A DNA stretch of 59,508 nt, from positions 1 to 59,508 of the forward strand of contig CAKRWT010000017.1 of the NCBI GenBank assembly GCA_934418125.1, read 5' to 3'. The DNA comes from an uncultured Lachnospiraceae bacterium (GTDB lineage Bacteria; Bacillota; Clostridia; Lachnospirales; Lachnospiraceae). The notes beneath the pieces were generated by a model. The model was not told where the DNA came from. It saw only the letters and a program-made list of their open reading frames with translations, and did not search any database. The translations under genes were made by a program, and so were the position numbers. Below, in pieces: positions 35,183 through 44,751 of this stretch; the stretch's first letter is position 1; each line of letters opens with the position of its first letter.

Positions 35183-36085
35183 CTATTTTTCTCTGTGTAC
35201 CAGTTCCTCAGTCAACTGCTCCAAAAAGTTGTTTCTGTTCGTAAAAGAATGGAGTATGGCAATGGCTTCCCTGGAAAGCTCCTCTACCTGTCTGGCAGAT
35301 TCTTCCAGGCCATGCATGGTTACATAAGTCAGCTTGTGATTCTTCTCATCACTGCCGATAGGTTTCCCCAGCACTTCCAGGCTGCTGGTAATGTCCAGTA
35401 TGTCATCCTGAATCTGGAAGGCAATACCTATGTTGTAGGCACATTTCTCTATGGAAGAAATCTCTTTCTCCGATGCCCCGGCAAGCGTTGCACCGATTGT
35501 CATGGCAGCCTCAATCAGAGCTGCCGTTTTATGCTCATGAATAAAGAGCAGCATCTGTTCCGTTACATGATCTTCCATCTCCTCAGCTTCCAAATCAGCA
35601 CACTGACCGCCTATCATGCCATAGATACCAGCCTTTGTACCCAGTATCTGCATAGCTTTGGCAATTCTTTTATAATCATCCAGCGTATCTGCCTTTGCAA
35701 AAGCCTTTCCCGCAGTTTCAAAGGCATAATTGAGCAAACCATCTCCGGCAAGCACTGCCATACCTTCTCCATACACCACATGGGTTGTTTTCCTGCCCCT
35801 TCGGTACTCGTCATTATCCATCGCCGGCAAATCATCATGCACCAGAGAATAATTATGAATCATCTCAATGGCTGCCATGAAGCAGGACAATCCTTTTGCC
35901 TGCCCGGGAAAAAGCTGTGCCGTTTCCTGCATCAGCATAGGGCGCAGTCTTTTCCCTCCTGCAAGAACGGAATAATTCATGGCTTCTATTACTTTCTTCT
36001 GGTATCCTTCCTCTTTCGGAAGATACTGCTGTAATACGATTTCCATATCCTTTGTTTTCTGTGCAAGCTGTTCCTTAAAATTCAT
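35183..36085 (-). CDS. ispA: Geranyl/farnesyl diphosphate synthase
   Basis: A short-chain trans-prenyl diphosphate synthase. The first Asp-rich motif is LVHDDLPAMDND and the second is FQIQDDILD; GGKRLRPMLM and KTAALIEAA are also present. At about 300 residues it fits farnesyl or geranyl diphosphate synthase; the chain length cannot be proved from sequence. The start at 36085, preceded by GAGGGTGG, overlaps the xseB stop by 11 bases. Confidence 0.94.
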   Translation of the reverse strand: MNFKEQLAQKTKDMEIVLQQYLPKEEGYQKKVIEAMNYSVLAGGKRLRPMLMQETAQLFPGQAKGLSCFMAAIEMIHNYSLVHDDLPAMDNDEYRRGRKTTHVVYGEGMAVLAGDGLLNYAFETAGKAFAKADTLDDYKRIAKAMQILGTKAGIYGMIGGQCADLEAEEMEDHVTEQMLLFIHEHKTAALIEAAMTIGATLAGASEKEISSIEKCAYNIGIAFQIQDDILDITSSLEVLGKPIGSDEKNHKLTYVTMHGLEESARQVEELSREAIAILHSFTNRNNFLEQLTEELVHREK

Positions 36086-36293
36086 CCAATCCACCCTCTT
36101 CATTTATCTGAAGCACCTTTTTCTCTACTTTATCAATGGCTTCATTACAATGCTTCAATAACTGCATGCCCCTGTTATATTCCTGAAAAGACTCCTCCAA
36201 CGTAATTTCTTCCTTTTCCAGGCGGGCAATCACTGCTTCTATCTGTTCAAAGGCTTCCTCCAAGGAAAGTTCTTTTTCCTGCTTATCATTCAT
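36075..36293 (-). CDS. xseB: Exodeoxyribonuclease VII small subunit
   Basis: A 72-residue XseB of two helices (SLEEAFEQIEAVIARLEKEE, LEESFQEYNRGMQLLKHC) that joins XseA to form exonuclease VII, which degrades single-stranded DNA. It begins 3 bases after the xseA stop and overlaps ispA. Confidence 0.95.
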   Translation of the reverse strand: MNDKQEKELSLEEAFEQIEAVIARLEKEEITLEESFQEYNRGMQLLKHCNEAIDKVEKKVLQINEEGGLDEF

Positions 36294-36296
36294 CCT

Positions 36297-37538
36297 TTAT
36301 TCCCTTTCCGTTCTGTCTTCGTTTGCCCTATCTTCCCATTTTACTTCTTCTTTGGAAAGGATTCTGGTTTCCAGTTTACCATCCTTTACAAACAACATTA
36401 CCATCTCTCCCACGGCTACCTGATCTATGGTAGACAAAGTATTTCCCTTTTCATCTGCCGCATAGGAATAGCCCTGATTCAGCTTATCTAAGGGTGATAA
36501 TCCTTTCATCTGCTCTATCATAAGTGCCAGTCTGTGTTTCCTGTCCTGTAACTGTTCCTCCATTGCTTTCTGTAAATGTTCTTCCAGGGAAAGCATCTGC
36601 ATACGTTTCATACGAATCCGGTTGACCGGACTTAAGTATTTTAATCGGACAAGATACTGGTCGATTTCTTTCTGATAACGCTGTACATTCCGTTTGTACA
36701 AATGCTGCAGAGTACAGGCATATTCTGCCAGCCGCTCCTGCAGCTGTTCGATGTCATAAACTGCCAGTTCTGCTGCCGCCGATGGGGTCGGTGCCCGCAA
36801 ATCAGCCACATAATCAGCGATAGTCGTATCGGTCTCATGTCCTACCGCGGAAATAATCGGCACACTGCAGTCAAAAATCGCCTGGGCAACCGCCTCTTCG
36901 TTAAATGCCCACAAATCTTCGATGGAACCTCCGCCCCTGCCTACAATCATGGTATCCACACCAAGCTGTTCCAGTGCATGGATTCCATTAATGATACTGG
37001 GTACGGCGGCTTCTCCCTGCACGATGGCAGGATACAGGATAATCTGTACATAAGGGTTTCTTCTGGTGGTAATATTGATAATATCCCGTACGGCAGCTCC
37101 TGTAGCCGCCGTTACCACGCCAAGGGTTCTGATATAACGTGGAATCGGCTGCTTGTATTCCGTGGCAAACATTCCCCGCTCTTCCAGCTCCCGTTTCAAT
37201 TGTTCATACCGCTCATACAGGACTCCTGCACCATCCAGCTGAATCTGTCTGGCGTAGAGCTGGTACTTGCCATCCCTTTCATAGACATCGATGCTTCCGG
37301 ATACAACAATTTGTTGTCCCTCTTTCATCTGAAAAGAGAGTCCTTTGCGATTGGAGGCAAACATAACACACGCTATGGTGCCTTTTGCATCCTTTAATGT
37401 AAAATAAATATGTCCAGAGGAATGATATTTGCAGTTACTGACCTCTCCTTTTACGGAAACGTCCTGCAACATATAATCCTGCATGAACATATTTTTAATA
37501 TAAGAATTTACCTGTGCAACTGTATATACATTACGCAT
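36297..37538 (-). CDS. xseA: Exodeoxyribonuclease VII large subunit
   Basis: The catalytic subunit of exonuclease VII. It has an N-terminal OB-fold (VKGEVSNCKYHSSGHIYFTL, split SNCKYHSSGHIYFTLKD) and a conserved catalytic segment (GVVTAATGAAVRDI, MIVGRGGGSIEDLWAFN, SAVGHETDTTIADYVADLRA), with a coiled-coil C-terminal part. The frame extends to 37607, but the ATG at 37538 (MRNVYTVAQVNSY) fits the family and follows AGAGGGTCAGG. The result is about 413 residues, 13 bases after nusB. Confidence 0.95.
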   Translation of the reverse strand: MRNVYTVAQVNSYIKNMFMQDYMLQDVSVKGEVSNCKYHSSGHIYFTLKDAKGTIACVMFASNRKGLSFQMKEGQQIVVSGSIDVYERDGKYQLYARQIQLDGAGVLYERYEQLKRELEERGMFATEYKQPIPRYIRTLGVVTAATGAAVRDIINITTRRNPYVQIILYPAIVQGEAAVPSIINGIHALEQLGVDTMIVGRGGGSIEDLWAFNEEAVAQAIFDCSVPIISAVGHETDTTIADYVADLRAPTPSAAAELAVYDIEQLQERLAEYACTLQHLYKRNVQRYQKEIDQYLVRLKYLSPVNRIRMKRMQMLSLEEHLQKAMEEQLQDRKHRLALMIEQMKGLSPLDKLNQGYSYAADEKGNTLSTIDQVAVGEMVMLFVKDGKLETRILSKEEVKWEDRANEDRTERE

Positions 37539-37551
37539 CCTGACCCTCTGA

Positions 37552-37947
37552 CTACGCGAACTTTGCCAAAACGCCATTGACAAATCCGGAGGATGCATCC
37601 TGGCCAAACTTCTTAGCCAGTTCTACTGCTTCATTAATGGCTACTCCGGTAGGAACTGTCTCATCGAATAAAATCTCATAGACAGCCAGACGTAAAATTG
37701 TTAAATCCACCTTGCTCATTCTAGTGGTATCCCATCCTTCTGCCTTTTCATTGATAAGGGCATCTATCTCCGCCAACCTGCTCTCTATCTTTCCATATTT
37801 ATCTGCGATATAATCTGCATCCTTTTCCTGAGCGGCTTCCTCATCTTCAAAAAACAGTTTCTCCTGCTCTTGCATATCCTCCGGGCTGTTGAATTCTACC
37901 CGGAATAACAACTTGAATATCTGTTCGCGTAACTCTCTTCTGCTCAT
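37552..37947 (-). CDS. nusB: Transcription antitermination factor NusB
   Basis: A 131-residue NusB, which binds boxA of rRNA leaders together with NusE. It starts SRRELREQIFKLLFR and contains LRLAVYEILFDETVPTGVAI and the C-terminal KFGQDASSGFVNGVLA. Normal length; it lies between the Asp23 gene and xseA, its usual place. Confidence 0.95.
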   Translation of the reverse strand: MSRRELREQIFKLLFRVEFNSPEDMQEQEKLFFEDEEAAQEKDADYIADKYGKIESRLAEIDALINEKAEGWDTTRMSKVDLTILRLAVYEILFDETVPTGVAINEAVELAKKFGQDASSGFVNGVLAKFA

Positions 37948-37964
37948 AATGACTCCTGTGTATT

Positions 37965-38351
37965 TTATTTTTCTTTCGTTACATTGATGCCAGCAATCCG
38001 GATATTAACATCTGTCACTTCTAAGCCTGTCATATTTTCAATGGCATTCTTGACTTTAGTCTGCACGCCCTGACAGGTTACCGGAATATTGTAGCCATAC
38101 TCAATGGTAATCGCTACTTCTACCTTTACTTTCTTATTGAAAACTTCTACCTTGGCACCTTTGGAAAGGCTCTTCACACCCACCTTACTGAGCAGTTCAT
38201 TGGTAATATTGCCTGCCATGGCAGAAACCCCTTCCACTTCCATCGCTGCCAATGCTGCAATCATAGCAACCACATCATCTGCAATCTTCACTGTGCCAAT
38301 ACTGTCATTTTCCCGTAATACATAAGTGTTTTTTCCGTATTCCTGTTCCAT
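37965..38351 (-). CDS. Asp23/Gls24 family envelope-stress protein (YqhY-like)
   Basis: A 128-residue Asp23/Gls24-family protein. It reads GTVKIADDVVAMIAALAAMEVEGVSAMAG in its core (GTVKIADDVVAMIAALAA, then EVEGVSAMAG), with a C-terminal TVNI-type strand (EVTDVNIRIAGINV). In B. subtilis the yqhY gene occupies the same place beside nusB and is linked to acetyl-CoA carboxylase control. The frame is open to a GTG at 38429, but the promoter -10 lies inside that extension, so the ATG at 38351 is preferred. Confidence 0.88.
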   Translation of the reverse strand: MEQEYGKNTYVLRENDSIGTVKIADDVVAMIAALAAMEVEGVSAMAGNITNELLSKVGVKSLSKGAKVEVFNKKVKVEVAITIEYGYNIPVTCQGVQTKVKNAIENMTGLEVTDVNIRIAGINVTKEK

Positions 38352-38409
38352 AATGTTCTCTATCTTCCTTTCTGTTCTATCTGTTATCCTATCAATTTCA
38401 TTTGGGCTT

Positions 38410-38438
38410 AGTATATCAAAATTTATCACTTTTGCATA
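38410..38438 (-). promoter_or_regulatory. Putative extended -10 promoter of the Asp23-to-nadK operon
   Basis: Minus-strand TGATATACT (38418-38410) is an extended -10 (TG-n-TATACT). The -35 at 17 bases upstream (TATGCA) is weak. It would start transcription about 50 bases before the Asp23 ATG. Confidence 0.45.
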
Positions 38439-38463
38439 GTCCCATTACCGGAAGTATCTACCA

Positions 38464-39690
38464 TTACAGCCAGAAACTCATGCTGTACTGTCTGGCATTA
38501 TCCGTATAAGAAACAACTCCATCCGGACAATCCAGATACCGGAAGATTCCCTGGTTGGTAATTAACAGCTCCAGCATCTGCCGATATACCTGCTCGGAAG
38601 CACACTTTAGTGTTACATAGGTACTTCCCTTTTCATATCCTTCCCGAAAGATTCTGGCAAGCTGTTCCTCGTCCATAGAAGTAAAATACTGCCCTTCCCG
38701 CACATAATAATTATCTTCCATCGCGGTACATTCCGGCATATCCACTACATTATCAATGATGTGGGTAAGTTCTAACTGCTGCGTGGTAACACACAGATAA
38801 TCATAATTAATGGTAGGTATCTTTTCCTTCGGATAACTTTCCGCACCTTCCACTGCCTGGTAGGACGCATCTCCCCAGGTCGTGTCTACATAATAATACT
38901 CACCATCAATCTGTACCAGATTCCATGCATGTCCCTCACCATTGATGACATTGCCCAGCACCAATGTTGCCGGTACCCCTGTCTTATACAACAGATACTG
39001 GGTTGCCTTGGCATAGCCCTGACAGACCGATCTTCCATCAATAAAGACAGAGCAGATATTCTGGTTATCCGGCACAGAAGCATCATATTCCGTATGATGG
39101 ATAATATATTCATAGATATATTTTACTTTTTCATAGTCATCTGCCTGTGGTGGTAAACCTTGCAGACATTGGTTTACATAATTATCAATCAAATTCTGCT
39201 TTACCAATATTTCTTCCTTAGGCATCCGGTAAGTACCTGTAAAGGTAATCTTTTTCAAAATTTCTCCCAGTGTATACTCTGTGTAAGTATAACCATCCAC
39301 ATAGAAAATTTCCGGATGGTCATTCAACACGCACTGGAAAATCTTTGATATTTCCTCGGTATCGCAACTGACCAGACTTATTTCATCCTGGAAACAGATA
39401 AGCGCATTCAAAATCTGGCAGTATAGCTGCTGCTGTTCTTGTCCCAGTTGCTGATAGGCATAGCACTGCTCTAACGGGATTATCTGTGTTATAGCATTCT
39501 CCTGGCTGGTGGTTTCATTTGTTTCCTGGGATTGCAGTATCTGTTCTGCAATCTCCTCGCCAGACGTCTGTGCCCCCATATTCTGTTGTTGTACCAGCTC
39601 ATTCTCCTGATGTGGCAGCCTCTCCCATGCATACACCAGACCTGCAGTAAGAATTAACATGCCAAACAGCAGATATCCAAATTTCTTCAT
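38464..39690 (-). CDS. Secreted or anchored transglutaminase-like protein
   Basis: About 408 residues. An N-terminal hydrophobic helix ([20 protein letters not shown]) is followed by a Gln/Glu-rich linker (about residues 25-75) and a transglutaminase-core domain. The catalytic Cys is in [16 protein letters not shown], and the His and Asp lie in [21 protein letters not shown], read as GHAWNLVQI and YYVDTTW. Relatives include cysteine-protease-like and peptidoglycan-associated proteins; substrate unknown. It lies between prfC and the Asp23 operon. The alternative ATG at 39708 has no better ribosome site. Confidence 0.8.
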   Translation of the reverse strand: MKKFGYLLFGMLILTAGLVYAWERLPHQENELVQQQNMGAQTSGEEIAEQILQSQETNETTSQENAITQIIPLEQCYAYQQLGQEQQQLYCQILNALICFQDEISLVSCDTEEISKIFQCVLNDHPEIFYVDGYTYTEYTLGEILKKITFTGTYRMPKEEILVKQNLIDNYVNQCLQGLPPQADDYEKVKYIYEYIIHHTEYDASVPDNQNICSVFIDGRSVCQGYAKATQYLLYKTGVPATLVLGNVINGEGHAWNLVQIDGEYYYVDTTWGDASYQAVEGAESYPKEKIPTINYDYLCVTTQQLELTHIIDNVVDMPECTAMEDNYYVREGQYFTSMDEEQLARIFREGYEKGSTYVTLKCASEQVYRQMLELLITNQGIFRYLDCPDGVVSYTDNARQYSMSFWL

Positions 39691-39753
39691 ACCTTTTATA
39701 TCCTGCATCCTACAACTTTGCCACTACCGGAACATTCTGTTCCATTCCTCAGC

Positions 39754-41361
39754 TTAGTTTCTGCCAAACTCAGATAGAACCAGCCCTGCATTTCTCTCCT
39801 GTGTCATACCAATGCTCCACTGGTTTACAAACAGAAGCAATGGATTGCCTTTCAGGTCTTTGATTTTCTTCATGTCAGAAGTACCCATAAGCCTGTCCAA
39901 ATCAATATCTTTGTTCTCAATCCAACGAATATACTCATAAGGCAGATTTTCTAACCGGATTTCTACATTATACTCATTTTCCAGGCGATATTTTAATACG
40001 TCAAACTGCAGTACACCGACTACACCGACAATAATTTCTTCCATACCGGTATTAAACTCCTGGAAAATCTGAATTGCACCTTCCTGGGCAATCTGTGTGA
40101 TTCCTTTCACAAACTGCTTTCGTTTCATCGTATCTATCTGTCTTACTCTGGCAAAATGCTCCGGTGCAAAGGTAGGAATTCCCTCATACTGAAACTGTTC
40201 TTTTGGCATACAAATAGTATCTCCTATAGAGAAAATTCCGGGGTCAAAAACACCAATAATATCTCCCGCATAGGCTTCACTTAAAATCTTGCGCTCATCT
40301 GCCATAATCTGCTGTGGCTGGGACAGCCGCATAATCTTACCGCCCTGTATGTGTTTTACCTCGGCACTGGCATCAAATCTGCCGGAACAGATTCGCATAA
40401 AGGCTACACGGTCACGATGCGCCTTATTCATGTTTGCCTGAATCTTAAAGACAAAGGCAGAAAATTCATGTTCTACCGGGTCAATCATTCCAATATCTGC
40501 CTTACGCGGTAACGGCGTGGTAGTCATTTTCAAGAAATGCTGTAAGAAAATTTCCACACCAAAGTTCGTCAGAGCCGAACCGAAAAATACCGGTGTCAGA
40601 TTACCCGCCTGAATTTCTTCCAGATCATACTCTGCACTGGCACCATCCAGCAGCTCTATTTCATCAGCCAGCTGGCTTTTGAATTCCGCTCCGATTGCCT
40701 GTGTCAGTTCTTCCTCCTGTTCTACCGGAATTCTTGTAGCATGTCCTTCTTTGGTTCCCTTTTCGGTGTCAGAATAGGTAATCACACATTTACTCTCCCG
40801 CTCATAGACACCCTTGAAATTCTTACCGGAACCAATCGGCCAGTTAATCGGGCAGGTAGCAATCCCCAGTTCCTTCTCTATCTCATCTAACAGTTCAAAC
40901 GTGTCGTTAGCATCCCTGTCCATCTTATTGATAAAAGTAAAGATTGGGATATGACGCATAACACATACTTTGAAAAGCTTTCTGGTCTGTGCTTCTACAC
41001 CCTTGGATGCATCAATAACCATTACTGCAGAGTCTGCCGCCATCAGGGTCCGGTAAGTATCTTCCGAAAAATCCTGATGCCCTGGTGTATCCAAAATATT
41101 GATGCAGAAACCATCATACTGAAACTGCAATACAGACGAAGTAACCGAAATACCTCTTTCTTTCTCTATTTCCATCCAGTCAGAAACCGCATGTCTGGCA
41201 GTTGCCTTTCCTTTAACACTACCAGCCAGATTGATGGCTCCACCATATAATAAGAACTTCTCTGTCAGTGTGGTTTTTCCCGCATCCGGGTGCGAAATAA
41301 TCGCAAAAGTTCTTCTCTTGTTAATCTCGTCTGCATAATTGCCCACGTTTTTATCCTCCAA
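39754..41361 (-). CDS. prfC: Peptide chain release factor 3
   Basis: RF3, the translational GTPase that recycles RF1/RF2. G1 is SHPDAGKTTLTEKFLL, G2 and G3 follow (GISVTSSVLQF, LDTPGHQDFSEDTYR), then G4 NKMD in FINKMDRDA. The 535 residues and the C-terminal GVLQFDVLKYRLENEY are characteristic and separate it from EF-G. Not part of the usual spoIIIA-nusB neighbourhood. Confidence 0.95.
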   Translation of the reverse strand: MEDKNVGNYADEINKRRTFAIISHPDAGKTTLTEKFLLYGGAINLAGSVKGKATARHAVSDWMEIEKERGISVTSSVLQFQYDGFCINILDTPGHQDFSEDTYRTLMAADSAVMVIDASKGVEAQTRKLFKVCVMRHIPIFTFINKMDRDANDTFELLDEIEKELGIATCPINWPIGSGKNFKGVYERESKCVITYSDTEKGTKEGHATRIPVEQEEELTQAIGAEFKSQLADEIELLDGASAEYDLEEIQAGNLTPVFFGSALTNFGVEIFLQHFLKMTTTPLPRKADIGMIDPVEHEFSAFVFKIQANMNKAHRDRVAFMRICSGRFDASAEVKHIQGGKIMRLSQPQQIMADERKILSEAYAGDIIGVFDPGIFSIGDTICMPKEQFQYEGIPTFAPEHFARVRQIDTMKRKQFVKGITQIAQEGAIQIFQEFNTGMEEIIVGVVGVLQFDVLKYRLENEYNVEIRLENLPYEYIRWIENKDIDLDRLMGTSDMKKIKDLKGNPLLLFVNQWSIGMTQERNAGLVLSEFGRN

Positions 41362-41414
41362 CTATCTCTTTTCTCTTTTTCTTGTAATCGGCTGCTGCCC
41401 TGCCTCCCATATCT

Positions 41415-42569
41415 TTAAGGAAGCATCGGGGTTCCTGCAAACTCTGGCACAATGCCAAAATAAGCAAGTACCGTTGCCCCGATATCCGCAAAGGTCTCTC
41501 TGGTTCCCAGATTGACCGGTTTTATATTCTTTCCATACATCAGAAATGGCGTATACTCTCTGGAATGATCTGTGGATATCTTATAACCGGGATCACAGCC
41601 ATGGTCTGCCGTTATCATTAACACGTCCTCTTCTCTTAATTCCGCTAGCAAGTCCGGTAACCGGCTGTCAAAATAATGCAGGGCTTTGGCATAGCCTTCC
41701 ACATCATTCCGGTGTCCATACAGCATATCAAAATCCACCAGATTTACGAAGCATAAGCCCTCAAAATCTCGTTTCATATATTCCAGGGTTCTCTCCATTC
41801 CCTCTTCATTGCCCTTGGTATAAACTCCGTCCGTAATGCCTTTCCCTGCAAAAATATCCCGGATTTTTCCTACAGAAAGCACTTCTTTTCCGGCCTTCTG
41901 CAACTGGTCCAACATCGTAACAGCTGGTGGCTCCAAGGAAAAGTCATGGCGTTTGGGCGTTCTGGTATAATGACCGCTTGTACCAACAAAAGGTCTGGCA
42001 ATGACTCTTCCCACGCCGTGCACTCCCTGCAAAATCTTACGCGCCTGCCTGCAATACTCATATAATGTTTCCACCGGCACAACATCCTCATGAGCAGCAA
42101 TCTGAAAGACACTGTCTGCTGAAGTATAGACAATCAGCTTGCCCGTCTGTACATGCTCGTCCCCATACTTTTGAATGACCTCGGTTCCCGAATAGGGCAT
42201 ATTACACAAAACCCCTCTGCCTGTGGCTGCCATAAAAGCATCCAGTACCTCTTCCGGAAATCCATTGGGATAAGTTGGCAGTGGCTGCTTCGATAAGACA
42301 CCTGCTATCTCCCAGTGTCCAATGGTAGTATCTTTCCCTTTGGACGCCTCCTTCATACGGGCTATCACTGCCTCCGGTGCTTCCACACCTGGCCTGCAAT
42401 CCACTCCATCTATATTGAAAAGCCCCAGTTTTGCCATATTGGGCATGGAAAAAGCAGGACTGGAGGATACAGAACGTATTGTGTTGGTGCCTTTGTCACC
42501 ATATGCTGCTGCATCCTCCATCTCTCCTATTCCAAAGCTGTCCAGAACAATTAAAAATACTCTTTTCAT
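41415..42569 (-). CDS. deoB: Phosphopentomutase
   Basis: DeoB interconverts ribose-1- and ribose-5-phosphate in nucleoside breakdown. It is an alkaline-phosphatase-superfamily metalloenzyme: FLIVLDSFGIGEMEDAAAYGD (N-terminal metal site, read as LDSFGIGEMEDA), DTTIGHWEIAG (phospho-Thr region), and ITADHGCDP with the C-terminal DHSREYTPFLMYG. The frame extends to 42644, but the ATG at 42569 has GGAGG 6 bases upstream, giving 384 residues. No other deo genes are nearby. Confidence 0.95.
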   Translation of the reverse strand: MKRVFLIVLDSFGIGEMEDAAAYGDKGTNTIRSVSSSPAFSMPNMAKLGLFNIDGVDCRPGVEAPEAVIARMKEASKGKDTTIGHWEIAGVLSKQPLPTYPNGFPEEVLDAFMAATGRGVLCNMPYSGTEVIQKYGDEHVQTGKLIVYTSADSVFQIAAHEDVVPVETLYEYCRQARKILQGVHGVGRVIARPFVGTSGHYTRTPKRHDFSLEPPAVTMLDQLQKAGKEVLSVGKIRDIFAGKGITDGVYTKGNEEGMERTLEYMKRDFEGLCFVNLVDFDMLYGHRNDVEGYAKALHYFDSRLPDLLAELREEDVLMITADHGCDPGYKISTDHSREYTPFLMYGKNIKPVNLGTRETFADIGATVLAYFGIVPEFAGTPMLP

Positions 42570-42703
42570 CCTTTGCCTCCATACTTTATCACTCATCCAG
42601 CCGGTAGCTTCCCCTGTCTTCCAGTTCCGATACATCTCTGTCAATCCGGCCTGCAGATTGACACATTTGGAGTTATTATATCACAGTTTTTTTCAGAATG
42701 CAT

Positions 42704-43411
42704 CTAATTTGCATTTACCGTGCTGATGATAATCGCATCCGGGCTGACTCCGGTTTTACGGATAACAATGTCCTCTATCTGTGCCCGCTGCGCTTCAGTC
42801 AGTTCTGTCGTATTGATTACCACATCTACGCTGTCTCCGTCAATACTGACAATGGCATCTTCAAAGCCTTTGGCACCCAACAGAATCTCTGCTGCAGTCT
42901 CTTTCTCTGCAATATCCGTCATGGAAATCATACTGTTAACCGCCTCCTGCTTCTGGGTCTCACTGATGTTAGCATTGTTAATGATTTCCAGCAAAGTTTC
43001 CTTATTCTGTGCCCTGGTCTGTTCTTTCTCTAACTTGGCACCGGATAATACCGGAGTAGTCCCTGCAGAAGTAAATACTGCTTCTCCCGGCACTTCTTCT
43101 AATTGCTCTCCGCTGAGTGCCTCTGCCAAATCATCTTCTGTGCCCTCGCCCTGAGCTACCGTAACATCACTGTCCAGGCTCTCAATATCTGTGCCAGCCT
43201 GCTCCATATCTTCTTCTGATAAGTCCAACAGTGCCGTGTCTTCCTCCTGCAATGCCAGATTACCCATATCATCGGTGGCAATCTCACCATTGACTGACAG
43301 TACCTCTTCGTCCGTTACCTTTGTACCTGCGAAATTCAGATAACCTGCTACAGCAATCATAATCGCCAATGCTGTAATCATCATCTGATTCTTCTTAATC
43401 ATATTTTTCAC
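42704..43411 (-). CDS. spoIIIAH: Stage III sporulation protein AH
   Basis: A 235-residue SpoIIIAH with an N-terminal transmembrane helix (MMITALAIMIAVAGYLNF), an acidic linker of about 90 residues and a C-terminal ring-forming domain related to EscJ/YscJ (SETQKQEAVNSMISMTDIAE, VIRKTGVSPDAIIIS). It faces the intermembrane space and binds SpoIIQ from the forespore to form the A-Q channel. It starts at GTG with GGGGAG 6 bases before it. The linker is longer and more acidic than in Bacillus. Confidence 0.92.
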   Translation of the reverse strand: MKNMIKKNQMMITALAIMIAVAGYLNFAGTKVTDEEVLSVNGEIATDDMGNLALQEEDTALLDLSEEDMEQAGTDIESLDSDVTVAQGEGTEDDLAEALSGEQLEEVPGEAVFTSAGTTPVLSGAKLEKEQTRAQNKETLLEIINNANISETQKQEAVNSMISMTDIAEKETAAEILLGAKGFEDAIVSIDGDSVDVVINTTELTEAQRAQIEDIVIRKTGVSPDAIIISTVNAN

Positions 43412-43424
43412 TTTCTTCTCCCCT

Positions 43425-44069
43425 TTACTGATTCTTGGTTTTCATCTTTACTACTCTAATATTATTCGTATCCATATCAAATAATACCTGAATTGCATCG
43501 ATTATATTCTCCCGTACCATAAGATTGTCTGCCCCCTGGGTGATAACCACTACGCCAGACACCACCGGAGCTGTCGTTTTAATCACATAAGGGACATTCT
43601 CTCCCCGGCTGTCCGTGGTATAAATCGTACTCTTTTCTATCATACTGTCAGTAACATTTCTCGTTCCGCCTGCCGCATCCTGCTCCCCGGTATCAGTCCT
43701 CTGTTCCTTTCCGTCCTTCTCCACAACTTTCCCTTCTGATTCCTTAAGCGTAATGAGTACCTGTACCTTACCAGCCCCTTCTATATTAGAAAGACTCTCC
43801 GCCAGCTTCTTCTCCCAGTAAGTACCATAGTCCTCTACCCCATCCACAGAATAAGAGGAAGCCTTTACTGCATCCGTACTTTCTGTTACTGTACCATTTG
43901 TGCTGTTCGATAAACCGGACTTTGAAAATCCCAAACCACTCTTTTGGTTATCCACCGGCAGGGCAATCACACACAGCAGAATTCCCCCCAGTACCAGAAT
44001 CAGGCACTGGTCTTTGCGCAGTTTTCCCTTTTGTAATAACGCTTCCATTTTCTTCTTATACATCCCCAT
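43425..44069 (-). CDS. spoIIIAG: Stage III sporulation protein AG
   Basis: A 214-residue SpoIIIAG. One membrane segment (CLILVLGGILLCVIALP) is followed by the ring-building domain (YWEKKLAESLSNIEGAGKVQVLITLKES, read as LAESLSNIEGAGKVQVLITL, and VVSGVVVITQGADN). SpoIIIAG forms a large ring in the A-Q complex between mother cell and forespore. It overlaps the AF stop by 14 bases and has GGAGG 8 bases before its ATG. Confidence 0.93.
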   Translation of the reverse strand: MGMYKKKMEALLQKGKLRKDQCLILVLGGILLCVIALPVDNQKSGLGFSKSGLSNSTNGTVTESTDAVKASSYSVDGVEDYGTYWEKKLAESLSNIEGAGKVQVLITLKESEGKVVEKDGKEQRTDTGEQDAAGGTRNVTDSMIEKSTIYTTDSRGENVPYVIKTTAPVVSGVVVITQGADNLMVRENIIDAIQVLFDMDTNNIRVVKMKTKNQ

Positions 44070-44745
44070 CTATCCTTACCTCCACACAAGATGTATCCAC
44101 GCCCAGCTCGGTACTGATTTGAGCTGCCAGTTCCTGTTTCTGTTTTTCCGGAATATTCTCTGGCTGGTCCGGGTGTACCATCTCTTCCTGCTCCCAGGTT
44201 ACCGGTGCTATCTGAACCGGTTCTACCGAATAAGCTTCCTGCTCCGTTTTTTCCGCATTTCCCACTTCCCCGGTGTTCTTTTCCTGTAAAACTACGATTA
44301 TTTTCTGAAACTCCCAATTACTCTGGGAATCCTCCCCTGAAAGCTGGATTTGCATTTCTGTCTGCGCATTTTTCAACACCAGCTCTACTGATTTGACATG
44401 ATATCCTTCACAGATTCCTTGGTTATTTAATTTTGATTTAATTTCTCTTTCTATGTTTTGTAATAATACCTGATTGCGGGAGGCTTCCTTCTCTTCCATG
44501 ATTTCTCCCAGATTTCCTTCCCCGTCAACAATGTTCCAGCCCCCCTGGATAACCCACTTATCCCAACATTCCGTGGATATCTGATAAAAAGGACTAATTA
44601 GCTGCACCAGTATGATAACACCTGCTATCAATTTAATGTATTTCTCATACTGCTTTCCCGGTGCCAGATGGATTACCACCTGTGCCACAATCATAAAGAT
44701 ACCCACCCGTCTTATATTTTCCACAAAATCGCCCAACTCCATCAC
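44056..44745 (-). CDS. spoIIIAF: Stage III sporulation protein AF
   Basis: A 229-residue SpoIIIAF. Two N-terminal membrane segments (IFMIVAQVVIHLAP, KLIAGVIILVQLISPFYQI) precede an outer domain with the SpoIIIAF segment YHVKSVELVLKNA and a C-terminal Cys/Val stretch (LGVDTSCVEVRIDGD). Part of the mother-cell A-Q channel. It lies 6 bases after spoIIIAE. Confidence 0.9.
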   Translation of the reverse strand: MMELGDFVENIRRVGIFMIVAQVVIHLAPGKQYEKYIKLIAGVIILVQLISPFYQISTECWDKWVIQGGWNIVDGEGNLGEIMEEKEASRNQVLLQNIEREIKSKLNNQGICEGYHVKSVELVLKNAQTEMQIQLSGEDSQSNWEFQKIIVVLQEKNTGEVGNAEKTEQEAYSVEPVQIAPVTWEQEEMVHPDQPENIPEKQKQELAAQISTELGVDTSCVEVRIDGDV

Positions 44746-44751
44746 CTGCTT

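Noticed and set aside
35051..36034. A 327-residue plus-strand frame opposite ispA
   Set aside because: Antisense shadow of ispA with no ribosome site; the minus strand has both Asp-rich prenyltransferase motifs.
39700..39760. GGAACAGAATGTTCC after prfC as a third LexA box
   Set aside because: The half-sites are five bases apart, not four, and it lies at the 3' end of prfC, not in a promoter.
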